Source of the DNA: Advenella alkanexedens
GTDB lineage: Bacteria > Pseudomonadota > Gammaproteobacteria > Burkholderiales > Burkholderiaceae_B
Direction of reading: 5' to 3'
DNA: 64,000 nt
Assembly: GCF_019132845.1 (NCBI RefSeq)
Contig: NZ_JAHSPR010000002.1
Location: 362,341-426,340 of the forward strand
Positions 29,719 through 38,005 of the stretch are shown piece after piece. The notes beneath the pieces were generated by a model. It ran no database searches. It worked only from the letters and a program-made list of their open reading frames with translations, and was not told where the DNA came from. A program made the translations under genes and the position numbers. The stretch's first letter is position 1. Each line of letters begins with the position of its first letter.

Positions 29719-30276
29719 ATGACTGATATTGACAGCCTGGTTAAAAGAATAGATCGCCTTGAGTCCCGTAACGCCATTATTGAGTTGGGTACGCGTTATG
29801 CCATGGCCTGTGATGAACATGATATGCCGGCATTGCTTTCCCTGTTCACCGAAGACGCTGTATTTGACTCGCCCAGTGGTGTCATGAAGGCCCATGGAAA
29901 GGGGGCCATCGAGGCCATGTTTATCAATATGCTTAAAATTCGGGGCCCTGCCTATCACTGGACGCATGATCATATTGTTGAATTTGATCATGATGATCCC
30001 GATAGGGCAACGGGTATTGTGTTAAGCCATGCAGAGACTTCGCCGGATGGTCAAGGAAGCATGGCAGCGATGAAATATGAAGATGTTTATGCAAGAGTAA
30101 ATGGACAGTGGAAATACGCCAGAAGAAGCATTCATTTTCTGTATTACACCCCCATCAGCGAATATGGTCAGATCCTGAACCGAAAGGACCGGCTTGTGGT
30201 GGGCGGGAAGCGTCTGCCAGCAGACTATCCCGAATCATTGCCCAGTTGGCAGGAATTTGAAAAAAACCATGCCTGA
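29719..30276 (+). CDS. NTF2/SnoaL-fold protein
   Basis: A 185-aa cone-shaped alpha+beta barrel protein (SnoaL-like). N-terminal helices (RIDRLESRNAIIELGTRYAMACDEHDM in two parts) are followed by LLSLFTEDAVFDSP and a YEDVYARVNGQWKYARR strand pair. The same fold forms the beta subunits of ring-hydroxylating oxygenases. Because it immediately precedes a Rieske alpha-subunit gene, it could be such a subunit, or an isomerase/dehydratase. The choice is open. Confidence 0.75.
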   Translation: MTDIDSLVKRIDRLESRNAIIELGTRYAMACDEHDMPALLSLFTEDAVFDSPSGVMKAHGKGAIEAMFINMLKIRGPAYHWTHDHIVEFDHDDPDRATGIVLSHAETSPDGQGSMAAMKYEDVYARVNGQWKYARRSIHFLYYTPISEYGQILNRKDRLVVGGKRLPADYPESLPSWQEFEKNHA

Positions 30277-30310
30277 TAAGCACGGTTTTACTGGAAATAA
30301 GGAAAGGATC

Positions 30311-31474
30311 ATGGAGACAAGAATGGAAAAAATTGAGCTGGCCAGACGGGCCCTGGCGCATTTTGACACGAAAGGAACCGACCAGGCCGCCAGCACCCTT
30401 GAGTTGCCCGTTACCTTGTATGGCGATGTTGAACGTTTTCAGAGAGAAAAACAGGCTATTTTCATGGAACTGCCCCTGGCACTGGCAATGAGTATCGAGC
30501 TGCCTGAGCCTGGCAGCTATAAGGCCATGACCGTGATGGATAAGCCCGTTCTGCTCTCACGTGATGAGAACGGGCAGGTGCATGCGTTCATTAATGCCTG
30601 TCGTCATCGTGGGGCACCGGTATGTCAGGAGGGTAAAGGACAGGGTAAACGGTTCGTTTGCCCCTATCATGCCTGGCAATATGGTCTTGACGGCCAACTG
30701 AAAGGCATTTATGGCTCCAACACGTTTGGGGACGTGAGTCCGGCCACGCATTCACTGACCGAATTGCCCTGTGCCGAGCAAAGTGGTTTGATCTGGGTCT
30801 GCCTGACTCCGGGTAAGGTTTTTGACATTGATGAGTGGCTGCAAGATTTTAAAGAGCAGCTGGATGGATTGCAGTTGAACAATTGGCATATTTACGAGCA
30901 GCGCTGGCTGGATGGCCCCGGCTGGAAAGTGGCCTGGGACGGTTATCTTGAGGCCTATCATCACAATACCTTGCATGCCAACACGGTTGGACGCTACACG
31001 ATTGGCAACTTAATGCTGCATGATACATATGGCCCGCACCAGCGTCTGGTGTTTGCCAGACGTACGCTGGCGGAAATGAAAGCGCAGGAAGAAAAAGACT
31101 GGGATCCCGATTTGCACTTGCGGCAAATCCATTCTGTTTTTCCTAACCTTTCCATTTCGGGTGTGCTGGGCGACCATTGTCTGGTCAGTCATGTTTTTCC
31201 CGGGGCAACGCCCGAAACAACGCGAACCCTGCAAACGGTCCTGGTGGCCAAAGTGCCGGAGACTGAAGAGGAGAAAAACAAATCCGAAGCTTTTAGCGCA
31301 ACCGTGTTGCAGGCGGTGCAGCAGGAAGATTATCCCATGGGGTATAAAATCCAGCAGGGATTGCCCGCGGGGGGCAATCGTTTCTTTACCATTGGCCGTA
31401 ATGAGCCTGCGATTCAGCATTATCACAAATGGGTCAGGCATTTTGCCGGTGACGAGGAGCAAACATGTTTGTAG
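30311..31474 (+). CDS. Rieske aromatic ring-hydroxylating oxygenase, alpha subunit
   Basis: The catalytic subunit of a non-haem iron oxygenase. The Rieske 2Fe-2S ligands are C97/H99 (CRHRG) and C117/H120 (CPYH). The mononuclear iron histidines lie in GYLEAYHHNTLHANT (H217 or H218, and H222). The length is 387 aa. The ATG at 30311 has AGGAAAGG just upstream; ATG 30323 with GGAG is an alternative. It overlaps the NIPSNAP gene by 10 bp. No ferredoxin or reductase gene is in the window, so electrons must come from elsewhere. The substrate is unknown. Confidence 0.9.
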   Translation: METRMEKIELARRALAHFDTKGTDQAASTLELPVTLYGDVERFQREKQAIFMELPLALAMSIELPEPGSYKAMTVMDKPVLLSRDENGQVHAFINACRHRGAPVCQEGKGQGKRFVCPYHAWQYGLDGQLKGIYGSNTFGDVSPATHSLTELPCAEQSGLIWVCLTPGKVFDIDEWLQDFKEQLDGLQLNNWHIYEQRWLDGPGWKVAWDGYLEAYHHNTLHANTVGRYTIGNLMLHDTYGPHQRLVFARRTLAEMKAQEEKDWDPDLHLRQIHSVFPNLSISGVLGDHCLVSHVFPGATPETTRTLQTVLVAKVPETEEEKNKSEAFSATVLQAVQQEDYPMGYKIQQGLPAGGNRFFTIGRNEPAIQHYHKWVRHFAGDEEQTCL

Positions 31475-31779
31475 AGCAAAGAACCTATACCTTCAAGGCT
31501 GGTATGGTTCCACAGTTCATGGCCTTGTATGAGAAAGAAGGCCTGGCCATTCAGAAGACCATCCTGGGCAATATGGTTGCTTATTTCACGTCTGAGTTCG
31601 GTACTCTGAATCAGACGGTGCATTTGTGGCAATATCAAAGTTTTGAAGACAGGGCCGCCAGGCGGGCTGCCTTGGCGGCCAATGAGCAATGGCAGGCATT
31701 TTTTGCCAAGGTGGCACCGATGTTGATCAGCCAGGAAAGCAAAATCCTGCAGCCGGCCTCATTTTCACCAATCAAGTAA
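31465..31779 (+). CDS. NIPSNAP-family protein
   Basis: A 104-aa ferredoxin-like-fold protein of the NIPSNAP family: FVEQRTYTFKAGMVPQFM at the start, LNQTVHLWQYQSFEDRAARRA in the middle. It overlaps the Rieske gene by 10 bp, pointing to coupled translation. NIPSNAP proteins occur in several bacterial aromatic and terpenoid pathways without a proven activity. A second, longer one is in the operon at 55092. Confidence 0.83.
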   Translation: MFVEQRTYTFKAGMVPQFMALYEKEGLAIQKTILGNMVAYFTSEFGTLNQTVHLWQYQSFEDRAARRAALAANEQWQAFFAKVAPMLISQESKILQPASFSPIK

Positions 31780-31806
31780 ATAGTTTGGAATTAAAGGATT
31801 GTAACA

Positions 31807-32586
31807 ATGGATCTTGGTATTGCAGGGAAAAAGGCACTGGTATGCGGTGCCAGCAAAGGCCTGGGTTTTGCCTGCGCCCAGGCACTTGCCAAAGAAAGTG
31901 TTGATGTTACCCTGGTGGCCCGAACCGAGAGCACCTTGCGGCAGGCTGCCGCAACGATTCAGGCAACGGCCGGGGGCCGGGTTGATTATGTGGTGGCCGA
32001 TGTCACTACCGCAGAAGGTCGTGAGCGTGTTTTGCAGGCATGCAGCCGTCCGGATATTCTGGTCACCAATGCTGCAGGCCCGCCACCGGGCAATTTTCGC
32101 GAGTGGTCGATCGATGACTGGTCGCGTGCCCTCAATGATAATATGCTCAGCTCAATCGAACTTATTCGCATGACCATTGATGGCATGATCCAGAACCGCT
32201 TTGGACGTATCGTGAACATAACATCCAGTGCGGTGAAGGCGCCCATTCCCGCACTGGGGTTGTCCAATGGCGCCAGGGCGGGCCTGACCGGTTTTGTGGC
32301 GGGTCTGGCTCGTGAGGTTGTTCAGCATAATGTCACCGTCAACAATCTGTTGCCCGGTTTTTTCGATACGGACAGATTACGCAATACGCTGGATTATTTG
32401 GCAAAACAGGCATCGACGACGCTTGAGGACTATCGTCAGGAGCATCAACAAACCATACCGGCCCTTCGCTACGGCAAGCCAGAAGAGTTTGGTATGATGT
32501 GCGCATCAATGTGTAGCGCCCATGCAGGATATTTAACGGGACAAAACATTCTTCTTGATGGCGGCTTCTATCCCGGCACATTTTAA
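31807..32586 (+). CDS. short-chain dehydrogenase/reductase-like protein with altered active site
   Basis: A 259-aa SDR-fold protein with the dinucleotide motif CGASKGLG (13-20), ADVTT, TNAAGPPPG and INITSS-type serine (S140/S141). In the place of the catalytic YxxxK it has S153-N-G-A-R157 (GLSNGARAGL). A recognised divergent SDR subgroup shares this change, so it is probably a working family member with a different mechanism or a non-reductase role. It sits between NIPSNAP and MarR genes and probably belongs to the cluster's transcript. Confidence 0.82.
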   Translation: MDLGIAGKKALVCGASKGLGFACAQALAKESVDVTLVARTESTLRQAAATIQATAGGRVDYVVADVTTAEGRERVLQACSRPDILVTNAAGPPPGNFREWSIDDWSRALNDNMLSSIELIRMTIDGMIQNRFGRIVNITSSAVKAPIPALGLSNGARAGLTGFVAGLAREVVQHNVTVNNLLPGFFDTDRLRNTLDYLAKQASTTLEDYRQEHQQTIPALRYGKPEEFGMMCASMCSAHAGYLTGQNILLDGGFYPGTF

Positions 32587-32640
32587 CGCTGACCATGCGT
32601 TGTTTGCCAGAATGCCATGAATACCTTCATTGGGACGATA

Positions 32641-33150
32641 ATGGATATTACAAACAATAAATCATCAGACAGGCTGGATTCAAGGCTATCGTATCTTTTC
32701 CATTTGATTGGTGCCCGTTTTCTGCAGATCGGCAACCGGCATTTCCGTCATTTGGGACTTAACCATTATTCAGCCAGAATGCTGGTTCTCCTGATGGATA
32801 ACGGGGAAATGAAAACGGGTGATCTGGTTAGCCGGCTTGGCCTGCCGCAATCCACCATTTCAACGCAATTGCAGGTGCTGAACAAACGTAAACTGATCAA
32901 GCGCAAGCGCTCTGAAAAAGACAATCGTTCGGTAATGGTTGAACTGACCAAGGAGGGACATGAACTGGCGGTGGATTGCAATCATTTGAGTCAGGCCGTG
33001 CAGGATTATCTGGTTGGTCATTTCGAAGAAAAAGAGTTACTGAAAAATGTCCAGTTTCTTGAAAAAATCAATAAATTGCTGGGTGAACTTGAACATCAGG
33101 ATCTTTACGAGTTCAAGAAAAACGAACATAACAATGGTGCATCTGATTGA
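32641..33150 (+). CDS. MarR-family transcriptional regulator
   Basis: A 169-aa winged-helix repressor: helices around HLIGARFLQIGNRHF, recognition helix in LVSRLGLPQSTISTQL, wing KRKRSEKDNRSVMVELT, and a long C-terminal dimer helix. The ATG at 32641 follows GGGACG; the frame opens at 32617. Its position in the cluster suggests that it controls the cluster in response to a pathway compound. Candidate operators are the palindromes before 24304. Confidence 0.88.
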   Translation: MDITNNKSSDRLDSRLSYLFHLIGARFLQIGNRHFRHLGLNHYSARMLVLLMDNGEMKTGDLVSRLGLPQSTISTQLQVLNKRKLIKRKRSEKDNRSVMVELTKEGHELAVDCNHLSQAVQDYLVGHFEEKELLKNVQFLEKINKLLGELEHQDLYEFKKNEHNNGASD

Positions 33151-33212
33151 AAACTGAATTATTATCTGAATAGTCCGTTTTCGGTTTTACCAGTCGACTC
33201 AAGGTTTCTATT

Positions 33213-34655
33213 ATGCAAAATACAGGTTTATTTCATCAGCAGGCTTACATTAATGGCCAATGGCTGGATGCCGACTCAGGACAGGTGCAAACCATCCTGA
33301 ACCCGGCTACTGGTGAGTTGTTGGGTACGGTTCCAATTATGGGGGCGGCAGAAACCAGGAAGGCCATTGAAGCGGCCAATAATGCCTTGCCGGCCTGGCG
33401 TGCAAAAACTGCCAAGGAGCGCTCACAACTATTGCGTAAATGGTTTGAACTGATGCTTGAGCATCAGGATGAGTTGGCCCGTTTGATGACGCTGGAGCAG
33501 GGCAAGCCCCTGGCTGAAGCCAAAGGAGAAATCCTGTATGCCGCTTCGTTTGTGGAATGGTTTGCCGAAGAGGCCAAACGGGTTTATGGTGATGTGATTC
33601 CCGGGCCACAGGCCAACAAGCGCGTGATTGTGGTTAAACAGCCGGTGGGTGTCACGGCAGCCATTACTCCCTGGAATTTCCCCTCTTCAATGATTACCCG
33701 CAAAGCGGCACCTGCCTTGGCGGCTGGGTGCACCATGGTCCTGAAGCCAGCGCCCCAAACACCATATTCCGCACTGGCCCTGGCCGAGCTGGCGGTGCGT
33801 GCGGGCATCCCCAAGGGTGTGTTCAACGTGGTAACGGGTGATGCCATTGCCATTGGCACTGAATTAACCGGCAATCCACTGGTACGCAAATTGTCTTTTA
33901 CCGGCTCCACCCAGGTGGGGCGCCTGTTAATGGCCCAGTGTGCGCACGATCTCAAGAAGGTATCCCTGGAGCTGGGCGGTAACGCTCCGTTTATCGTGTT
34001 TGAAGATGCCGATCTGGACGCAGCCGTTCAGGGAGCAATCATTTCCAAGTTCCGCAACAACGGACAAACCTGCGTCTGCGCAAATCGCCTGTATGTTCAT
34101 GACAAGGTTTACGACGCCTTTGTTCAGAAACTGGTTGCGGCGGTAGAAAACTTCAGGGTTGGCAACGGGATGGAGCCGGAAACCACCATGGGGCCCCTGA
34201 TTGATCAGAATGCACTGGCCAAGGTCAAGTCACACATCGAGGACGCCCTTGAAAAGGGCGCCCGCATCGTGACGGGTGGCAAACCCCATGCGCTGGGTGG
34301 TACTTTCTTTGAGCCTACCGTCATGGTTGATGTGCCCGTTAATGCGATAGCGGCCAAGGAGGAAACGTTTGGTCCCCTGGCTCCTGTCTTCCGTTTTCAT
34401 CATGAAGAAGAAGCCATTGCCTATGCCAATGACACCGAATATGGTTTGGCGGCCTATTTTTATACACGGGATATCAGCCGTGTTTTCAGGGTGGCCGAAG
34501 CCCTGGAGTATGGCATGGTGGGTATTAACTCGGGAGCCATTTCAACTGAAGTGGCACCCTTTGGTGGCGTGAAAGCATCGGGCCTGGGACGCGAAGGGTC
34601 CAAATACGGCATCGAGGAATATATCGAGATCAAATACCTGAGTCTGGATATTTAA
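33213..34655 (+). CDS. gabD: NAD(P)-dependent succinate-semialdehyde dehydrogenase-like
   Basis: An aldehyde dehydrogenase of 480 aa. The nucleophile cysteine is in NNGQTCVCANR, the general base in LELGGNAPFIVFEDADLD, and ITPWNFPSSMITRK is the GabD-type cofactor block. The C-terminus FGGVKASGLGREGSKYGIEEYIE is characteristic of succinate-semialdehyde dehydrogenases. It follows the MarR gene by 62 bp. It may oxidise a semialdehyde made by the cluster, or glutarate/succinate semialdehyde in general metabolism. Confidence 0.88.
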   Translation: MQNTGLFHQQAYINGQWLDADSGQVQTILNPATGELLGTVPIMGAAETRKAIEAANNALPAWRAKTAKERSQLLRKWFELMLEHQDELARLMTLEQGKPLAEAKGEILYAASFVEWFAEEAKRVYGDVIPGPQANKRVIVVKQPVGVTAAITPWNFPSSMITRKAAPALAAGCTMVLKPAPQTPYSALALAELAVRAGIPKGVFNVVTGDAIAIGTELTGNPLVRKLSFTGSTQVGRLLMAQCAHDLKKVSLELGGNAPFIVFEDADLDAAVQGAIISKFRNNGQTCVCANRLYVHDKVYDAFVQKLVAAVENFRVGNGMEPETTMGPLIDQNALAKVKSHIEDALEKGARIVTGGKPHALGGTFFEPTVMVDVPVNAIAAKEETFGPLAPVFRFHHEEEAIAYANDTEYGLAAYFYTRDISRVFRVAEALEYGMVGINSGAISTEVAPFGGVKASGLGREGSKYGIEEYIEIKYLSLDI

Positions 34656-34742
34656 GCCCAATTTATCACTTGCTCAACTGGTCGTCATCCCGTAATGTAT
34701 GGGTTCGGTAAGGCATAAACCAATCTTAGCCTGGAGCCCTGG

Positions 34743-35339
34743 ATGATCGACCTGTCTTCCCCCTTGAAAGCCGATACGTTCACGCATGTCCGTATCATTG
34801 TTGGGATAATTACCGGCTTGTGCATGACCCGTTTGCTTAACGGGTTAAGCCGTTTTGTTCAGCAACCCAATAAAAATCATGTGTTTTTTGTTCATATTGG
34901 CTGGACTTTTTTTCTTTTGCTGGACATGGTCAATTTCTGGTGGTTTCAAATCAGATTGTCCAACACGGTGGTATGGAGTTTTGAACTATATCTGTTCATC
35001 CTTTTCTATGCCTCGCTTTACTTTTTTACCTGCACCATTCTTTATCCGGACAAAATAGATCATATCAACAGGATGGATGACTACTTCCTTTCCAGACGGG
35101 CCTGGTTTTTTGGCTTGCTGATTGCGCTGAACGTGACGGATTTGCTGGACACCACGCTGAAAGGGAAAGATTACCTGGCGTATCTGGGGTTGCCCTATAT
35201 AATGCACATCAGTGTTTTTGTGGTGCTGTGTGGCATTGCCATGCGTACCCGGCAACTGCGGTTTCATAAAGGTTTTGCCGCTTTTGCCATTGTTGAGGAA
35301 GCCATCTGGGCGGTATTTGCGTACAGTTCTATTGTTTAA
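34743..35339 (+). CDS. membrane protein of unknown function
   Basis: I do not recognise this 198-aa protein. It has about six hydrophobic segments (near residues 17-32, 45-65, 75-100, 122-135, 148-165, 175-195), with aromatic-rich helices such as GWTFFLLLDMVNFWWF. GGAG lies before the ATG. It is on the same strand after the dehydrogenase gene, with an 87-bp gap, and precedes a lipocalin gene. No conserved functional motif was seen. Confidence 0.6.
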   Translation: MIDLSSPLKADTFTHVRIIVGIITGLCMTRLLNGLSRFVQQPNKNHVFFVHIGWTFFLLLDMVNFWWFQIRLSNTVVWSFELYLFILFYASLYFFTCTILYPDKIDHINRMDDYFLSRRAWFFGLLIALNVTDLLDTTLKGKDYLAYLGLPYIMHISVFVVLCGIAMRTRQLRFHKGFAAFAIVEEAIWAVFAYSSIV

Positions 35340-35399
35340 ACCCGTTTTCCTGCAAGGAATCAAGTAGGTGGTAACTCATTAATCCGGGAGTTTGGTTAA

Positions 35400-35918
35400 A
35401 TGCGCTATGTTTTAATGTTTTTGTTTGTATTTTTAACAGGTTGTACGGGCATTCCCAAAGGGATAGAACCCGTTCAGAATTTTGACTCCCGGCGCTATCT
35501 GGGCAAATGGTATGAAATTGCACGGCTGGACCACTCTTTCGAACGCGGACTGCAGCAGGTAAGCGCAGAATACACGCTTCGTGAGGATGGTGGCATCAAG
35601 GTGCTTAACCGTGGCTTTAATACGGCTAAAAATAAATGGGAAGACGCTGAAGGCAAGGCCTATTTTGTGGAAGACAGCAATCAGGGTTACCTGAAGGTTT
35701 CTTTCTTCGGCCCTTTTTACGGCGCTTACGTTATTTTTGATCTGGGCAAGAATTACGAATACTCATTGATAACCAGCCACAATAGAGATTTTTTGTGGCT
35801 GTTGTCCAGAACCCCAACCATTGATGAAACGCTTAAAAAAGAACTGCTGGCGAAAATGGAAAGTCGGGGTTTCAAAACACAAGACCTGATTTTCGTGGAT
35901 CAGTCAGGGGCACAATAG
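35400..35918 (+). CDS. blc: outer-membrane lipocalin Blc
   Basis: A lipid-binding lipoprotein of 172 aa. The signal peptide ends in the lipobox FLTGC (Cys at residue 15). The lipocalin signature YLGKWYEIARLDHSFERG follows, then NRGFNTAKNKWEDAEGKAYF and LKVSFFGPFYGAYVIFDL, as in bacterial Blc. It is expected at the inner face of the outer membrane. The start codon is the only ATG before the signal peptide; the Shine-Dalgarno is weak. Confidence 0.92.
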   Translation: MRYVLMFLFVFLTGCTGIPKGIEPVQNFDSRRYLGKWYEIARLDHSFERGLQQVSAEYTLREDGGIKVLNRGFNTAKNKWEDAEGKAYFVEDSNQGYLKVSFFGPFYGAYVIFDLGKNYEYSLITSHNRDFLWLLSRTPTIDETLKKELLAKMESRGFKTQDLIFVDQSGAQ

Positions 35919-35994
35919 GCTTTATCACTGGTGCAGAAGCCATGACACAGGAGCCAGGGTCAATTCAAAGAGCATGGACTGTGTCAGCGCTCCT

Positions 35995-36414
35995 TTAAAG
36001 CGTTACACGAAAGCCAAGAATGGGCAGGTCTTCCATTTCAATGGTTTCCGCCTTGGCAGGAACCGGCCCTCGATTGAAGAGGTCGTGCAAGGCCTCGGGG
36101 GTGGGTTCCACGCCCAGTATGACCGCCTGGACAATAGGCCCTTCCTTAAGTTGCAAATGACCATATACATAGGGCGCAATCTTTTCAAACCGGGGGTGGC
36201 AGGCTGGCGCGATATTGTGCGTTGCATAAAGCAGGGTGGCATCACCGCTTAGTGTTATGCCTTCTACTTCCCAACTGCCGCAATGCTCACAGCACCCGGT
36301 TGGGGGAAACGTGACGTTTTTGCATTTTTTGCATTTCATCGCCCAAAAAACACCCTGCTTCAGGCCCTCGTAGTACCAGCGAATCAGGTTTGGCTGTTCA
36401 ATAATGTCGTTCAT
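35995..36414 (-). CDS. DUF35 OB-fold protein with zinc ribbon
   Basis: A 139-aa partner protein: an N-terminal rubredoxin-like zinc ribbon (CKKCKNVTFPP with a following CCEHCGS) and a C-terminal OB fold (VYGHLQLKEGPIVQAVILG). Its ATG is one base after the thiolase stop, so they are co-translated. DUF35 proteins pair with SCP2-type thiolase-like proteins, for example in steroid side-chain aldolases (Ltp2-DUF35). The same pair recurs at 52392. Confidence 0.85.
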   Translation of the reverse strand: MNDIIEQPNLIRWYYEGLKQGVFWAMKCKKCKNVTFPPTGCCEHCGSWEVEGITLSGDATLLYATHNIAPACHPRFEKIAPYVYGHLQLKEGPIVQAVILGVEPTPEALHDLFNRGPVPAKAETIEMEDLPILGFRVTL

Positions 36415-36415
36415 A

Positions 36416-37699
36416 TTAAACTCCTCCCAAAACCATAACCGTGCCGATCATGGCGTAACCGTGAGTATGGATAAGTGATATTTCCGGAGGCTTGCGCAGT
36501 TGCCTTGCACCGGCGAGGCCCCTCATTTGCAGGACGGCTTCATAGGTATCCGAGCCGGCACTGGCACCCCAGGCATGGCCGAACGCATGGCGTCCTCCGT
36601 GGGTTGACATCGGTCGGTCCCCATCAAACCTTAGCCGTCCCTCACGGGCTGCCTCAAGTCCTTTGCCCGGCTCAAGATAGCCTATGGTTTCAGCGGTGCA
36701 AATACTTGAAATATGCGAACAGTCATGGGTGTGCAGGTAATCGATGTCTTTGGCGGTGATGCCTGACATCTCCATGGCCTGGTCTGTGGCACGCCTGTCA
36801 AATTCCCAATAGGTGGGGTCTTCACCGTACCAGGGCAGATCACTGTAGCTGATGCCAAAACCCTTTAATTCGACCGGTTTGGAACGATTGTTTTTGGCAA
36901 GACTGGCACGGGTCAGGACCATGGCCGATGCACCATCTGCCGTGGTGACAAGGCTGAGCAACCTGGAGGGCCAGGCAACCCGGGGGTTGTGTTCGTCCGA
37001 GAGCCAGAGATCGTACGGGTCAGAAAAACCCTTGCGCGTAGCGCGATCTTCCAGGGTTTCCTGGATATTTGCCTTTGGATTCATCGAACCATGCAGTCTG
37101 CGCGTTCTGCACAATTCGAACATGCCTCTTTCAAAGTCTTCGATTGATAGACCGTATTTCCGGCAATAGCCCAAGGCGACCAGACCGTTATAGACCGAGA
37201 AAATATCGTAACCTTGCGGCACGCTATATGCCTGGTTGACGGCCATATCAGTCCATAACCAGGTTTGCTGGTGTGATATTGGTTCACGCTCGTAGGGGCT
37301 GAAGTCTTTGACTTTAGTCCGGGTTGTTTCAAACCCGTAAACAAGAACCGTATCGTAGGCGCCCGATGCAATGGCCATGGCAGCCATGGCAGCGCCTACA
37401 TTGGTGGTTGAGCATTGCGCTTCAAAATGCACCCCGGTCTTGAACTGGGTGCCTGTCCACTTTGATAACTGGGAATAGGTGCCCGGCACCTGCGAGCTGT
37501 GAACCATTGCATTGCCGGCAAAGACGGCATCGACATCCTGACCTGAAATACCTGCATCATCCAGTGCTTCTTTAACTGCCCTTGCTGTCAGTTCCTGGAT
37601 ACTTGTTCCTTTTAACTCCGGTGTGCTGAGCAGGTCTCCAAACCGCGAGCAACCCACTCCTGTTATAAAAACCTGCTCTTTAAGCTTCCTGCGACTCAT
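36416..37699 (-). CDS. thiolase-like protein (SCP2/Ltp type)
   Basis: A 427-aa thiolase-fold protein. C96 in FEAQCSTTNVGAAM stands at the nucleophile position. HDCSHISSICTAETIGYLEPG corresponds to the HDCF block of SCP2-type thiolases. THGGRHAFGHAWGASAGSD supplies the conserved His. The C-terminal CxG of classical thiolases is replaced by THGYAMIG. With its DUF35 partner it could be a thiolase or a retro-aldolase on CoA esters. Strong AGGAGG before the ATG. Confidence 0.82.
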   Translation of the reverse strand: MSRRKLKEQVFITGVGCSRFGDLLSTPELKGTSIQELTARAVKEALDDAGISGQDVDAVFAGNAMVHSSQVPGTYSQLSKWTGTQFKTGVHFEAQCSTTNVGAAMAAMAIASGAYDTVLVYGFETTRTKVKDFSPYEREPISHQQTWLWTDMAVNQAYSVPQGYDIFSVYNGLVALGYCRKYGLSIEDFERGMFELCRTRRLHGSMNPKANIQETLEDRATRKGFSDPYDLWLSDEHNPRVAWPSRLLSLVTTADGASAMVLTRASLAKNNRSKPVELKGFGISYSDLPWYGEDPTYWEFDRRATDQAMEMSGITAKDIDYLHTHDCSHISSICTAETIGYLEPGKGLEAAREGRLRFDGDRPMSTHGGRHAFGHAWGASAGSDTYEAVLQMRGLAGARQLRKPPEISLIHTHGYAMIGTVMVLGGV

Positions 37700-37712
37700 G
37701 GTAAACCCTCCT

Positions 37713-37726
37713 GATGTATGTACATC
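37713..37726. promoter_or_regulatory. palindrome before thiolase-DUF35 pair
   Basis: GATGTA and TACATC flank a 2-bp centre. The site lies 14 bp upstream of the start codon, directly beside the AGGAGG. It could be an operator; the sequence is short and chance is possible. Confidence 0.3.
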
Positions 37727-38005
37727 CGAATGTTGTGTTGAACCACTGAACTACCACTGGAAATTTACTTGCTTATTGATGCAACTTGTTATTTTTATTG
37801 AAAAAATAATACCACTTTGACAGTAGGGTTTCAATGGTTTTTTATTTTATTCAGCTCAGGTTTGTGCTTGATGATGGGTGATGCGTAGGTATTTTCCACA
37901 ATAGTTACAAAAGTCCTTAAAATCAACATGAGTCTTTTTCTTAATTTCAACCTCCGTGTGACGTTGAGCGATGATTGGATACTGTTGACCAGTAATGGAT
38001 ATTTC

